Made by a program: the position numbers and the translations under genes. DNA of 64,000 bases from an uncultured Prevotellaceae bacterium (GTDB taxonomy: Bacteria; Bacteroidota; Bacteroidia; Bacteroidales; Bacteroidaceae). This document shows positions 42,796-51,032 of the stretch, one piece after another. The notes beneath the pieces were generated by a model that saw only the letters and a list, made by a program, of their open reading frames with translations, was not told the DNA's origin and made no database searches. The stretch's first letter is position 1, and every line of letters begins with the position of its first letter. The stretch covers positions 124,001-188,000 of the forward strand of contig ONCZ01000001.1 in the NCBI GenBank assembly GCA_900316445.1, written 5' to 3'.

Positions 42796-43869
42796 CTATT
42801 TGGCCAGCTTGGCGCCCAATAAGTATTTAGCTAATAACGGACTCACTCTGAATATGCTGCTGATCAACAGACTGATGATAACGACCCAGAGGGCGAGGAT
42901 AAGTGCCATGGGAACAAAGAGGGCGTTATTGTGATAATGTAGCCATACGTCTGGTCGCACAAGATCATACGGTAACACGAAATAATGGATGAGATAGATA
43001 TCAAGTGTACGTCTGCCAATTAGTTGTAGTCCCCGACCGTACCAGGTTTCCTGAGAGAAGTGCTGTTCGTGGATTCTGAAGAATGTGAAACAAATGATGG
43101 TTCCGGAAACGCCCGCAACCAGATAGGCGATGTATTCCAAACCGTTGATGGACAACACTGCTGGCCATATGATGATGGCAGTGAACAGGCCAATGAGTAT
43201 GGCCGTGACGTAGCGATTGTTTGTAAGTTGGATAAATAGATCGAAATGTTTCCTGACAAATGTGCCCAACCAAAAGAAGATGATATGCCTGATTTTGACG
43301 AAACTGAAAAACCCCAAGATGTCTTTCCATGCTCCTAACTCTACCGCATAGCGAGTATAGTATTTGGCATAGTAAAAGGCGCTTACAGATAAAATCAGCA
43401 TAACAGCTAAGACACGCATTTCACCTCTGGTGGAGTCCTGCCGGTTGAGCAGCGCCTCGGCTAGAATGTAAATGACAAAATATTCGAACAAGACAAATGT
43501 AAACCAATATCCTTTCTTGTCACTGCCGAACGAATTGATATCCAACAGGTTGAACATAGTTAGATAAGGTAACATGAAAACCGCCGTAGGGACAATCTGC
43601 ACCATGAACTTCTTGCAGATCATATTCGTGATAGCCTTTCTGTTCCAAATTCTGCCGGCCTTATAGAACAACCACCCGCTGATAAAGAAGAAAGTCGGCA
43701 TGCGGAATCGTTCGATGATATCGTTATACCCCAGTTCATACGACCCGAAGCCGTAAGCTGCGATATGGAAATAAACGACTAAGATCATCGCCAATCCACG
43801 TAGGGCATCAATATATCCGATTCTATTTGGTTTGGGTTGTTCCATAATTGAAAGATTTGTCTTTTCCAA
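42796..43869 (-). CDS. Membrane O-acyltransferase (acyltransferase-3 family)
   Basis: 357 residues, about 10 membrane helices. N-terminal IGYIDALRGLAMILVVYFHIA with the catalytic-region His; RMPTFFFISGWLF follows, as in OafA/NodX-type acyltransferases that acetylate sugars from a cytoplasmic acyl donor. It is paralogous to the protein at 44985-45992 (shared KGYWFTFVLFEY, ILGF-S, RRTLDIYLIHYFVLP). The start may be at 43869 or at the later ATG 43845; both overlap the upstream acyltransferase gene. Confidence 0.88.
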   Translation of the reverse strand: MEKTNLSIMEQPKPNRIGYIDALRGLAMILVVYFHIAAYGFGSYELGYNDIIERFRMPTFFFISGWLFYKAGRIWNRKAITNMICKKFMVQIVPTAVFMLPYLTMFNLLDINSFGSDKKGYWFTFVLFEYFVIYILAEALLNRQDSTRGEMRVLAVMLILSVSAFYYAKYYTRYAVELGAWKDILGFFSFVKIRHIIFFWLGTFVRKHFDLFIQLTNNRYVTAILIGLFTAIIIWPAVLSINGLEYIAYLVAGVSGTIICFTFFRIHEQHFSQETWYGRGLQLIGRRTLDIYLIHYFVLPYDLVRPDVWLHYHNNALFVPMALILALWVVIISLLISSIFRVSPLLAKYLLGAKLAK

Positions 43870-44896
43870 TCAAGCTCGGAGCGTATTTTTGAGCAAACAG
43901 GATGATGGGATAGAGTAGGACGATAATGAAGATGGTAATCGACAGCGCCTCATACCAGTAATATCCAGCATGGACGGAACGACGTGAAAAGTGAAAAGTG
44001 GAAAATGAAAAGTTGATGATGCCAATGGGGATGATGTGGAGACCGATAGTCACTAAAGTGCCGATGGACAGGTTCGTAACAAATGAACAATGCCAATGGT
44101 CCAATAGTTTACAGAAACACAGCAGGGCGAATAGCAGTCCGATATTCACAGGATAGAATAGGACGGCATGTATCAGAATGCGGTCTTCATGCAAATGCCA
44201 TTCGAAAAACACCAGGCTCATGACCAAACAGCCTGCCATGAGGAGAATCAGGGGGACAGGTCGCGTGATTCGCTCGTATCGAGCGATCATGGACCTGTCC
44301 CCCTGATTCTCTCTCCTCCATGGTCCCATAACATATCCTAAGTAATAATAAGGCAGCCGCCTAAATAATCCCATGGGCGTCAGGTTCGGCAAGAACTCAT
44401 ATTCTTTGTTGGCGGCGTAGAGGAAATAACTCACGATACAGAGTCCAATCATAATGAGGTGTTGATGGCGTGTTTTCCGGCATCCGTCGATAATCAGGTG
44501 CATGATGAGGATCGCAGGCAGATACCACAGTGGCCCGTTCAACGGTTCTGCCCAGACGTTCTCATGCTCAAACAGGATGGCACCGATGACGGGTTTCATG
44601 GTTGCGAACCAATCAGGCATCCCATGTTGCATATAATACCTGACGAACCAATAAGGATAGATAAGGACGTTGTAGAGCAGGTAGGGCACAATAAGTCCCG
44701 ACCAATACCGTTTCCAATTGGCACTCGTACTTCCGTGGTCTTTCTTCAAATACCCCGAGATGAAAAAGAATACGGTGATGGTCGTCGCCTGTAGGTAGCG
44801 GTAGTAGAACCATTCCTGCGACTGTGGTAGGTGGCAGAACACCACACTGCATACTGCCATTGCCTTCACCCAGTCTATCCAGTTAATCCGTTTCAT
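43823..44896 (-). CDS. Membrane O-acyltransferase with two repeat-derived insertions
   Basis: 357 residues from ATG at 44896 (MKRINWIDWVKAMAV); upstream in-frame codons lie before the promoter. About 10 helices; WVKAMAVCSVVFCHLPQS carries the family His, TITVFFFISGYL follows. Two stretches are encoded by repeats. Residues about 195-218 come from a 69-base hairpin (44243-44311) and residues about 294-305 (FSFSTFHFSRR) come from GTGAAAAG repeats. Both fall in loops. Substrate glycan unknown; transcribed leftward into the next acyltransferase gene. Confidence 0.86.
   Translation of the reverse strand: MKRINWIDWVKAMAVCSVVFCHLPQSQEWFYYRYLQATTITVFFFISGYLKKDHGSTSANWKRYWSGLIVPYLLYNVLIYPYWFVRYYMQHGMPDWFATMKPVIGAILFEHENVWAEPLNGPLWYLPAILIMHLIIDGCRKTRHQHLIMIGLCIVSYFLYAANKEYEFLPNLTPMGLFRRLPYYYLGYVMGPWRRENQGDRSMIARYERITRPVPLILLMAGCLVMSLVFFEWHLHEDRILIHAVLFYPVNIGLLFALLCFCKLLDHWHCSFVTNLSIGTLVTIGLHIIPIGIINFSFSTFHFSRRSVHAGYYWYEALSITIFIIVLLYPIILFAQKYAPSLIGKDKSFNYGTTQTK
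43983..44013. repeat. GTGAAAAG repeat inside an acyltransferase gene
   Basis: CGTGAAAAGTGAAAAGTGG and AAAATGAAAAG in tandem; read on the minus strand as FSFSTFHFS. Confidence 0.75.
44243..44311. repeat. 69-base hairpin repeat inside an acyltransferase gene
   Basis: Perfect 20-bp arms GAGAATCAGGGGGACAGGTC (44243-44262) and its complement (44292-44311). The 29-base loop itself pairs through CGCTCG-TAT-CGAGCG. The GGGGACAGGTC core resembles REP/RAYT-type palindromes found in many bacteria, though no transposase is present in this window. Confidence 0.88.
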
Positions 44897-44919
44897 CTGA
44901 AAGTCATGAATATTTACTG

Positions 44920-44951
44920 CAAAAGTAACATTTTCTGCTGAAATAGCCAAA
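44920..44951 (-). promoter_or_regulatory. Promoter of the leftward acyltransferase pair
   Basis: Minus strand TTTG (44948-44951), 20 bases, TACTTTTG (44920-44927), then CAG. The spacer start GGCTATTTCA is shared with the promoters at 40621 and 42703 (GGTCATTTCA, GGTTATTTCA). Confidence 0.75.
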
Positions 44952-44969
44952 AGTTCCATCTTTTTTTTG

Positions 44970-44977
44970 TAATTTTG
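44970..44977 (+). promoter_or_regulatory. -7 box of the rightward acyltransferase gene, near-leaderless
   Basis: TAATTTTG ends 7 bases before the ATG at 44985. No exact -33 TTTG; it lies in the region divergent to the promoter at 44920-44951. Confidence 0.5.
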
Positions 44978-44984
44978 CCGTGGA

Positions 44985-45992
44985 ATGGCAAAACAAAGGA
45001 TAGAATACATTGATGCAATGCGAGGATTCACGATGATTCTCGTGGTCTATGCCCATGTCTGTTATTTCTGCCTGGATGGCCCTCTGATGGGGTTCAACCG
45101 TGTCTTCTACCTCTTTCGTCTGCCCTGTTTCTTCATGATTAGCGGCTGGCTGTTCGAGCCTGTCGCTAAACGGTCGTTCAGGGAAGTGATTCGTCATAAG
45201 GCGATGGTCCAGTTGCTGCCCACCTTTATCTTCCTCCTGCTTCTGGCTCCCCCGCCAGAGTTTTTCCATCAGTTGGGCACCCTGAAAGGCGGCTACTGGT
45301 TCACATTCGTACTGTTTGAGTTCTTCGGGATCTATCTGTTGATAGCACGTCTTGGATCCGAGTGGAGACCTTGGGTAGTCTTGGTCATTGCTTTGTCAGC
45401 TTTTTGCTGTGCCAGATATTACAACATCCTTCATACTTTTTCCTCAGGAGTGCAAAGTGTGATACTCAATATACTTGGTTTCATGAGTGTCACGCTGTGG
45501 CGCTTCTTTCTCTTCTTCTATATCGGCACTTGGGTGCGTCGCCACTTTGATACCTTCGTCCGATGGACCAATCGGCCATGGGTTTTGCCAGCAATTGCTA
45601 TCGCGTTCTTCCTGATAGCCATGACGTCCCATAGGGATAACCTGCCGTTCGAGATGTTCCGTTTCTTCGTAGGTGGCATCACCGGCATGTGGTTCGTTTT
45701 CACCTGTTTTCGTCTCTTCTTTTCATGGTTAGAGAGACTACATCTGTCACGGCCCCTGCAGTATGTCGGCACCCGAACCTTGGACATTTATCTGCTCCAC
45801 TACTTCTTCCTGCCCCGTTTCCTTCAGCCTTATGCCGATCGCCTGAAAGCCTTCGACAATCAGTTCGTTGAGTTTTGGGTGATTCTTGCCCTCGCCCTCA
45901 TCGTCCTGGGCCTCACGTTGCTGGCCAGCTACTTCATCCGTCTCAGCCCCTTCTTGGGGCATTATCTCTTCGGCGTGAAATATGATCGGTAG
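44985..45992 (+). CDS. Membrane O-acyltransferase (acyltransferase-3 family)
   Basis: 335 residues, about 10 helices. IEYIDAMRGFTMILVVYAHVCYF with the family His, then RLPCFFMISGWLFEP. Clear paralogue of the protein at 42796-43869 through KGGYWFTFVLFEFF, GTWVRRHFDTF and RTLDIYLLHYFFLP; the inverted pair flanks a third acyltransferase. More GC-rich than the surrounding glycosyltransferase genes. Presumably acetylates a sugar of the surface glycan at the membrane. Confidence 0.88.
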   Translation: MAKQRIEYIDAMRGFTMILVVYAHVCYFCLDGPLMGFNRVFYLFRLPCFFMISGWLFEPVAKRSFREVIRHKAMVQLLPTFIFLLLLAPPPEFFHQLGTLKGGYWFTFVLFEFFGIYLLIARLGSEWRPWVVLVIALSAFCCARYYNILHTFSSGVQSVILNILGFMSVTLWRFFLFFYIGTWVRRHFDTFVRWTNRPWVLPAIAIAFFLIAMTSHRDNLPFEMFRFFVGGITGMWFVFTCFRLFFSWLERLHLSRPLQYVGTRTLDIYLLHYFFLPRFLQPYADRLKAFDNQFVEFWVILALALIVLGLTLLASYFIRLSPFLGHYLFGVKYDR

Positions 45993-46430
45993 TCATATCA
46001 TAACAGTATTTCCGTGCATTTTACCATAAGTCAAATTCATAGTTAAAATGACGGAATTGACGAAAAACTTTGTGTATGAAAGTTAAATACGTTATATTTT
46101 CGTAATTTGACTGTCGGTAAGTTGTATTTTGATGCCATATTTTCCCAATGAATTTTCGTCATTTTGTATCTTTGCAACTGTGTTGCCGACGAGGGCACTC
46201 ATCGTGACGTTAATTTTATATTTAATTTTAAATTTAAAGCCCCTTTAAGGGGGCTTAATTTAATTAATTTTATAATTATATATACGGATGTTTTAAAGAA
46301 ACTTTAAAGAAACGAAGGATCTCGAGAAACTACGCCATTTTCTCCCAGAATAATCCGTTTATTCCCCAGGAAAAAGCCGTTCTTTCTTCTAGACAATTCC
46401 TCTTGTGATATTTGAAGACTTTGTGCTCAG
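45993..46430. promoter_or_regulatory. Long untranslated leader region upstream of the UbiA-type gene
   Basis: 438 bases without a coding frame. A -7 box TATCTTTG lies at 46167-46174, so the leader would be about 250 bases. Two TGACG sites (around 46050 and 46058-46066) face an inverted TTTTCGTCA at 46153-46161. Downstream, AAGCCCC (46237-46243) pairs with GGGGCTT (46250-46256), followed by A/T-rich DNA, like a weak attenuator. The regulatory role is inferred. Confidence 0.5.
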
Positions 46431-47315
46431 ATGAAGACTCTATCATATATTCAACTACTACGCCCCCTGCAATGGCTCAAAAACATGTTTGTTTTTGCAC
46501 CCATTTTCTTCAGCAGCAATCTGTTGAAAGTAGAGTATTTTGATCCAACGTTAGTCGTGTTTGCCTCGTTTTGCCTGATATCGAGTTCTATATATTGTTT
46601 CAATGACCTGCAGGATGTGGAGGCCGACCGACTGCATCCCAAGAAATGCCATCGTCCTATCGCCTCTGGAGCTGTGAGTGTCAGAGCTGGTTATACTTTG
46701 ATGCTGATATGTACGATAGGCGCTTTTGCGTTGTTGCCTTTGGCCAAAAGTTGCAATACACCTTATTTATATATAATAATAGCAGCATATTGGCTGATGA
46801 ACATGGCCTATTGTGTCAAATTGAAGCAATATGCCATCCTCGATGTGTCGATTATTGCCATCGGTTTTGTAATGCGTGTATTGATTGGTGGTTTGGCAAC
46901 AGACATCTGGATTTCACATTGGTTGGTGATGATGACATTCCTCGTTACACTGTTCCTGGCCCTAACGAAACGTAACGACGACTACCGCCTCTATGAGCAG
47001 ACGGGACAGAAACCACGTGTTTCGATAACAGGCTACAACAAGACTTTCATCAACGAGGCAACGGCCATTGTGGCATCAGTCACCTTGGTTTGTTATATCA
47101 TGTACACTATGTCTGAAGAGGTGATTGCTAGGATGGGCACCCGTTATGTCTATTTGACCTCAGCATGGGTATTGGCAGGCCTGCTCCGATATCTGCAAAA
47201 CATGATTGTCTTCGGTCTGAGCGGTAGCCCAACTAAGTCCCTCGTTAAGGATCATTTCATCCAGTTCTGTGTCCTCGGTTGGATAGCCTCGTTCTTTGTG
47301 ATTATCTATCTTTAA
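46431..47315 (+). CDS. UbiA-family prenyltransferase, decaprenyl-phosphate phosphoribosyltransferase-like
   Basis: 294 residues, about 9 helices. RPLQWLKNMFVFAPIFFS (11-28) and the first Asp-rich motif NDLQDVEADRLHPKKCHRPIASG (58-80, given in part: NDLQDVEAD then RPIASG) are typical of decaprenylphosphoryl-5-phosphoribose synthases, the first step to decaprenyl-linked arabinofuranose or ribofuranose in other bacteria. Second motif: NDDYRLYEQTG. It moves phosphoribose from PRPP to a polyprenyl phosphate at the inner membrane. The downstream phosphatase and epimerase of that pathway are not in this window. Confidence 0.82.
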   Translation: MKTLSYIQLLRPLQWLKNMFVFAPIFFSSNLLKVEYFDPTLVVFASFCLISSSIYCFNDLQDVEADRLHPKKCHRPIASGAVSVRAGYTLMLICTIGAFALLPLAKSCNTPYLYIIIAAYWLMNMAYCVKLKQYAILDVSIIAIGFVMRVLIGGLATDIWISHWLVMMTFLVTLFLALTKRNDDYRLYEQTGQKPRVSITGYNKTFINEATAIVASVTLVCYIMYTMSEEVIARMGTRYVYLTSAWVLAGLLRYLQNMIVFGLSGSPTKSLVKDHFIQFCVLGWIASFFVIIYL

Positions 47316-47343
47316 GAATCTGTGTTTGGATAAAACTATCGTC

Positions 47344-48099
47344 ATGATTCGAACTTGTAAATGGAGTGTATTACTTCTCGTTGTGTTTTTGTCATTCTTA
47401 CTTGTTATTGTATTGACTAATCGTCCTATTGTCGTAGGCGGTTTGACCAAACAGACAGTCTATTTATGGTTCCTAAATATTTTCCATATAAAAGACTGTC
47501 ATAGGCAACCTACTTTTATGCTTGTTGACGATGACTCAGGCATTGGCATCTTTAAGATTTACGAGATTTGCGAGCGGGTTGGCGTGAAGGCAACTTTTGC
47601 GGTCGTTCCTGCTTTTCTTGATAGTGTACGATGTGATTCGCTGCGATCTTGGCATCGTGAAGGATATGGTATTGCTTTGCATGGCTTCAATCACGGGAAG
47701 TTGGAAGAATGGACTGAAAAAGAGATTGTTGACGATATTCAGAGAAGTGTGTCCTTTCTGGAATCGCGCGGCATTGCTGAGAGAGAGCAGGTGAAAATGG
47801 TGGTCACACCAGGTTCCCACAATACTCGTGACATCAGGAAGGCAGTTTACAGTCAAGGCCTGAAAATGGTGATGGGTGCTCAAATAGTGAATCCTGATAC
47901 TACGACTTTTCAGTGGGGACGGATATTCATCACTCAGTTGACGAATATGAATCAGGTTCGTGAGATCCTGTTCCGTGCCAAGTCTGAGAAAGGCTTTGTT
48001 GTCTTCGGAACCCACTCTTCCAATCCAGAAGAGTTCTCGGCCCAAAAGACTGAGGCTGTGTTACAGATGGCAGTGGAAATGGGCTTCCGATTTCGATGA
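47344..48099 (+). CDS. Polysaccharide deacetylase-like (NodB fold) protein
   Basis: 251 residues from ATG at 47344; a TTG six codons upstream is less likely. An N-terminal membrane anchor (WSVLLLVVFLSFLLVIVL). NodB-type motifs: FMLVDDDSG (61-66, the Asp pair) and ALHGFNHGKL (His113 and His117, metal site). Together with VVTPGSHN these fit a CE4 deacetylase of divergent type, facing the periplasm. It could de-N-acetylate the surface glycan. It ends 5 bases from the convergent glycosyltransferase stop. Confidence 0.75.
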   Translation: MIRTCKWSVLLLVVFLSFLLVIVLTNRPIVVGGLTKQTVYLWFLNIFHIKDCHRQPTFMLVDDDSGIGIFKIYEICERVGVKATFAVVPAFLDSVRCDSLRSWHREGYGIALHGFNHGKLEEWTEKEIVDDIQRSVSFLESRGIAEREQVKMVVTPGSHNTRDIRKAVYSQGLKMVMGAQIVNPDTTTFQWGRIFITQLTNMNQVREILFRAKSEKGFVVFGTHSSNPEEFSAQKTEAVLQMAVEMGFRFR

Positions 48100-48104
48100 C
48101 CTGG

Positions 48105-49280
48105 TTATTTTATATGTTCTAATGCGGCAAAAAAATTACGGGCATAGGTCTCTTTGTCGAAGAGTTTTGATCGCTCAAGCGATGCTTTGGCCATTGCTTG
48201 ACGTTTTTCAGGGTGGTTATAAAGCTCAAGAATTGCATTGGCGAGATTGACTACAATGTCTTCCCTATTAACAATTGTCGCTACACCTTCACAGATTTCA
48301 GGAATGCCACCACTTCTTGTTGTAATGAGGGGCAGCCCTGCAGCCATAGCTTCTACAACTGTCAAACCGAAAGGTTCTTCCCACATTGATGGTACCACAG
48401 CTATATCTGCCATCTTAAGGTATAATGGTACTTCTTGATAGTCAATAAATCCTGTAAATTTTACTCTATCTTTAATTTGTAAAGCTTCGTGTTGGAGATT
48501 CTGAATAAACTTTGTCGTTTTTTGGTTTGTTCCATAGGCATTTGCACCAATGATTAATAACTTAATCTTCGAATTATTTAATTTGCAAATCGCATGAATT
48601 AGTTCAAGAACCCCTTTTTCTTTTGTAAGTCTTCCACTATAAACAATAACAAAATCTTTTTCATTTAGCCCTAATCGTTGGCGGGAAAACGGCTTGGCGC
48701 ATAAAAAGGAATTGGTGTCTATTCCATTTAGTACAGTCTTGCATTTTGAATCATTAGGATTAATTGTTCTAACCCTTTCTGATATGTAAGAAGAAACATT
48801 TAAGATGAGATCAAAGGCTTCATATATCTTATGATATTGAGAAACTTGATTGTTTAAGAAATCATTCCCTTGGTGGAGTACTAATTTGGCTGTTGTCTTT
48901 CCTGTTAGTTTCAGAACATAGCCAGGTCGGTTCTCAACAATGATAACATTATATTTCTTTCTTTTTATGTTCCATAAGACCCTTTCAAAGAAATACTCTA
49001 CAGAATAATGATAATATTCACGGCCCCCCCTTATCTTAAGATAAATATCTTTTAGAATTTTAGCGACATATCCATTTGTTTTAATATATCGATAATGATT
49101 AACTTTAGAGTAACGTGCGGGATGATTCTTAACATCTGGATCATATACACTATATACCGTTATGTCATGGAGTTGATGCTTGTCATTATACTCTAGACAG
49201 AAATCAATCAGATTTTCTACCGCTCCACCTTGGACAGAAGGAATGGGCAAAACACCAGATGTTAATATTGCTATTTTCAT
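48105..49280 (-). CDS. Glycosyltransferase family 4
   Basis: 391 residues. N-terminal MKIAILTSGVLPIPSVQGGAVENLI with the glycine-rich loop; C-terminal FVIVYSGRLTKEKGVLELI, LLIIGANAYG, MWEEPFGLTVVEAMAAGLPLITTRSGGIPE (E-x7-E). A full-length GT4. Its ATG overlaps the stop of the upstream fucosyltransferase-like gene (ATGA at 49277-49280). AT-rich and rare-codon rich (many ATA, AGA), unlike 1-20 kb. Confidence 0.91.
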   Translation of the reverse strand: MKIAILTSGVLPIPSVQGGAVENLIDFCLEYNDKHQLHDITVYSVYDPDVKNHPARYSKVNHYRYIKTNGYVAKILKDIYLKIRGGREYYHYSVEYFFERVLWNIKRKKYNVIIVENRPGYVLKLTGKTTAKLVLHQGNDFLNNQVSQYHKIYEAFDLILNVSSYISERVRTINPNDSKCKTVLNGIDTNSFLCAKPFSRQRLGLNEKDFVIVYSGRLTKEKGVLELIHAICKLNNSKIKLLIIGANAYGTNQKTTKFIQNLQHEALQIKDRVKFTGFIDYQEVPLYLKMADIAVVPSMWEEPFGLTVVEAMAAGLPLITTRSGGIPEICEGVATIVNREDIVVNLANAILELYNHPEKRQAMAKASLERSKLFDKETYARNFFAALEHIK

Positions 49281-50134
49281 GATGAGAAATCTTTAGTCCA
49301 ATAGTCTTCAGTGCTATATCCATTTTCAAAATGATAAAAGTCTGTAACTATAGAGAAATCTGAATCTTTGAATACTTGTTGCCTCTCCTTTATAAAGCAT
49401 AAGGGAACCTCTCCAATAAAAGATGCCCATCGGCTATATGTACTCCAAGGTCCAATGATACGATCGCACAGAGATAGGGTATATAGGTCAAGAATATCTC
49501 CTGAAGGTTCTTTGCCAAAGCGGAAACAATGACATCCCTTAAATATGTTTACATTGAAATCTGCATTACTGCTGATGAAGAATGATATGTTTTGATCGAG
49601 ATAAAGAGATTGAAGTTGGAGCATCATATGATGAAACTCTTCAAGCGAATAATAAAAGCGCCCATTTCTCCATGTTTGATAATCTCCATGACGGATATGC
49701 ACACCAATAACAAGGTCTGAGGTTTGGCGGATTTCCTCTATAAAAGATTCAGCTTTAGCCATTATATCTTTCTTGGGTCGGAATATATGTTGTAGTTCCT
49801 TTTTTGTTTCTACGAGGTATTTAGATTCGTTCATCGTCTGCCAGCCTTTAGTACAGCCGAAGAATTTAAAGAACTTATCCCACCTCTTACTGTGTGTTGC
49901 TTTCCATGTGAATCCTTTATAGTTGTTCCAACCATTACCTCGTTTCAGATACCATTTGTGATATAGTGGGAAATATATGAATGGGCAATGTAGTAGGTTG
50001 GGAAAATCTTCAATAGTCCAATCGAAAAAGATAATGGTCATCTTCTTCTTCTCGGCTATACAACGTGCTATAGATGCTAAATAAGTCCATAGCCTGTTAC
50101 ATGTTTGACCAGGTGCATCGCAGATAATTCGCAT
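49277..50134 (-). CDS. GT11-like fucosyltransferase family protein
   Basis: 285 residues from ATG at 50134 (MRIICDAPGQTCNRLW); the longer frame to 50167 crosses the -7 box and is rejected. The motif IGVHIRHGDYQTW (HxRxGDY) marks GT11/GT23-type fucosyltransferases and binds GDP-fucose. FFISSNAD and CDRIIGPWSTYSRWASFIG are further family blocks. It probably adds fucose to the repeat unit in the cytoplasm. No GDP-fucose genes lie nearby. Confidence 0.78.
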   Translation of the reverse strand: MRIICDAPGQTCNRLWTYLASIARCIAEKKKMTIIFFDWTIEDFPNLLHCPFIYFPLYHKWYLKRGNGWNNYKGFTWKATHSKRWDKFFKFFGCTKGWQTMNESKYLVETKKELQHIFRPKKDIMAKAESFIEEIRQTSDLVIGVHIRHGDYQTWRNGRFYYSLEEFHHMMLQLQSLYLDQNISFFISSNADFNVNIFKGCHCFRFGKEPSGDILDLYTLSLCDRIIGPWSTYSRWASFIGEVPLCFIKERQQVFKDSDFSIVTDFYHFENGYSTEDYWTKDFSS

Positions 50135-50147
50135 AGCTATTTTCTTG

Positions 50148-50179
50148 CAAAGATAATAATATTCCACTGAATTGACAAA
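50148..50179 (-). promoter_or_regulatory. Promoter of the fucosyltransferase-GT4 operon
   Basis: Minus strand TTTG (50176-50179), 20 bases, TATCTTTG (50148-50155), 13 bases before the ATG at 50134; predicted 5' leader of about 10 bases. Confidence 0.78.
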
Positions 50180-50217
50180 TAAAAACGTATTTTTGTTGTT
50201 ATTTGGAATAAAAAACC

Positions 50218-50225
50218 TACTTTTG
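50218..50225 (+). promoter_or_regulatory. -7 box of the SGNH gene
   Basis: TACTTTTG, 15 bases before the ATG at 50241; the nearest TTTG is 22 bases upstream, 2 more than ideal. Confidence 0.45.
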
Positions 50226-50240
50226 TAGAAAATTTAAGAG

Positions 50241-51032
50241 ATGAAGAGATCACTATTTATCATTATAATGATAAGTTTGCTTGCAATAATAATTGTAAGT
50301 CTATATTATTATTACCGTTGGAAACCTTTGTGGGCTTATGAAGAACCCAGGACGTTTTATTCTATAAGTCATCATCAAGATGATACATTGCGGATTGTTA
50401 TGATAGGGGATAGTTGGGTTGGTATGCGAACGGATACCTTAAACATTATGTTTCAAAAGCGATTGTCGGCAATCTCCGGTAGACCTGTAATACTCAAGTC
50501 AAAAGGAAAAGGTGGAGAAAAGAGTCGTGGCATATATCAACTAATGTTTGAAGAAGATGGCTTGGGTACTAAACCGTTATTAGAATCTGGAGCAGACTAT
50601 TGCGTTGTTATTGCTGGTATTAATGACTCTGCTGCCAATTTAGGAAAAAAACAGTTTTCTCATCATATGAAACTTATTATAGACTTCTTGTTGAAGAATG
50701 ATGTTCGTCCTATATTAATAGAAATCCCCAACGTGAATATATGGAATGTATATGGGGGAAAACCAATCAAAGATTTGATGGTAGATTTTATTAAGTCATT
50801 AATGACTAGATGTGGAATGTATCACTTTCCTGAGTACAGGGAAGCTCTTCGATTAATGTTGAAAGATAGCAAATTGTTTGGCCCTGTTATATATGTTTCT
50901 ATGAGTGATTGGAATGGGAAAGATTATGATCTGAATATGCAACTATTCCTTGACGATCAAATACATCTTAATCAACAAGGGTATTTGAAGTTAGATTCAT
51001 GTATTGTGAACGTCATTATACAGGATTTATAA
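50241..51032 (+). CDS. SGNH-hydrolase-fold protein, membrane anchored
   Basis: 263 residues. An N-terminal helix (LFIIIMISLLAIIIVSLYYYY) anchors the protein. Block I GDSW (56-59, catalytic Ser58), block III AGINDSA and block V DDQIHLNQQG (Asp and His). Members deacetylate or transfer acyl groups on glycans at the cell surface, in keeping with the many acyltransferases nearby. The last 6 bases overlap the opposite-strand acyltransferase gene. Confidence 0.82.
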   Translation: MKRSLFIIIMISLLAIIIVSLYYYYRWKPLWAYEEPRTFYSISHHQDDTLRIVMIGDSWVGMRTDTLNIMFQKRLSAISGRPVILKSKGKGGEKSRGIYQLMFEEDGLGTKPLLESGADYCVVIAGINDSAANLGKKQFSHHMKLIIDFLLKNDVRPILIEIPNVNIWNVYGGKPIKDLMVDFIKSLMTRCGMYHFPEYREALRLMLKDSKLFGPVIYVSMSDWNGKDYDLNMQLFLDDQIHLNQQGYLKLDSCIVNVIIQDL

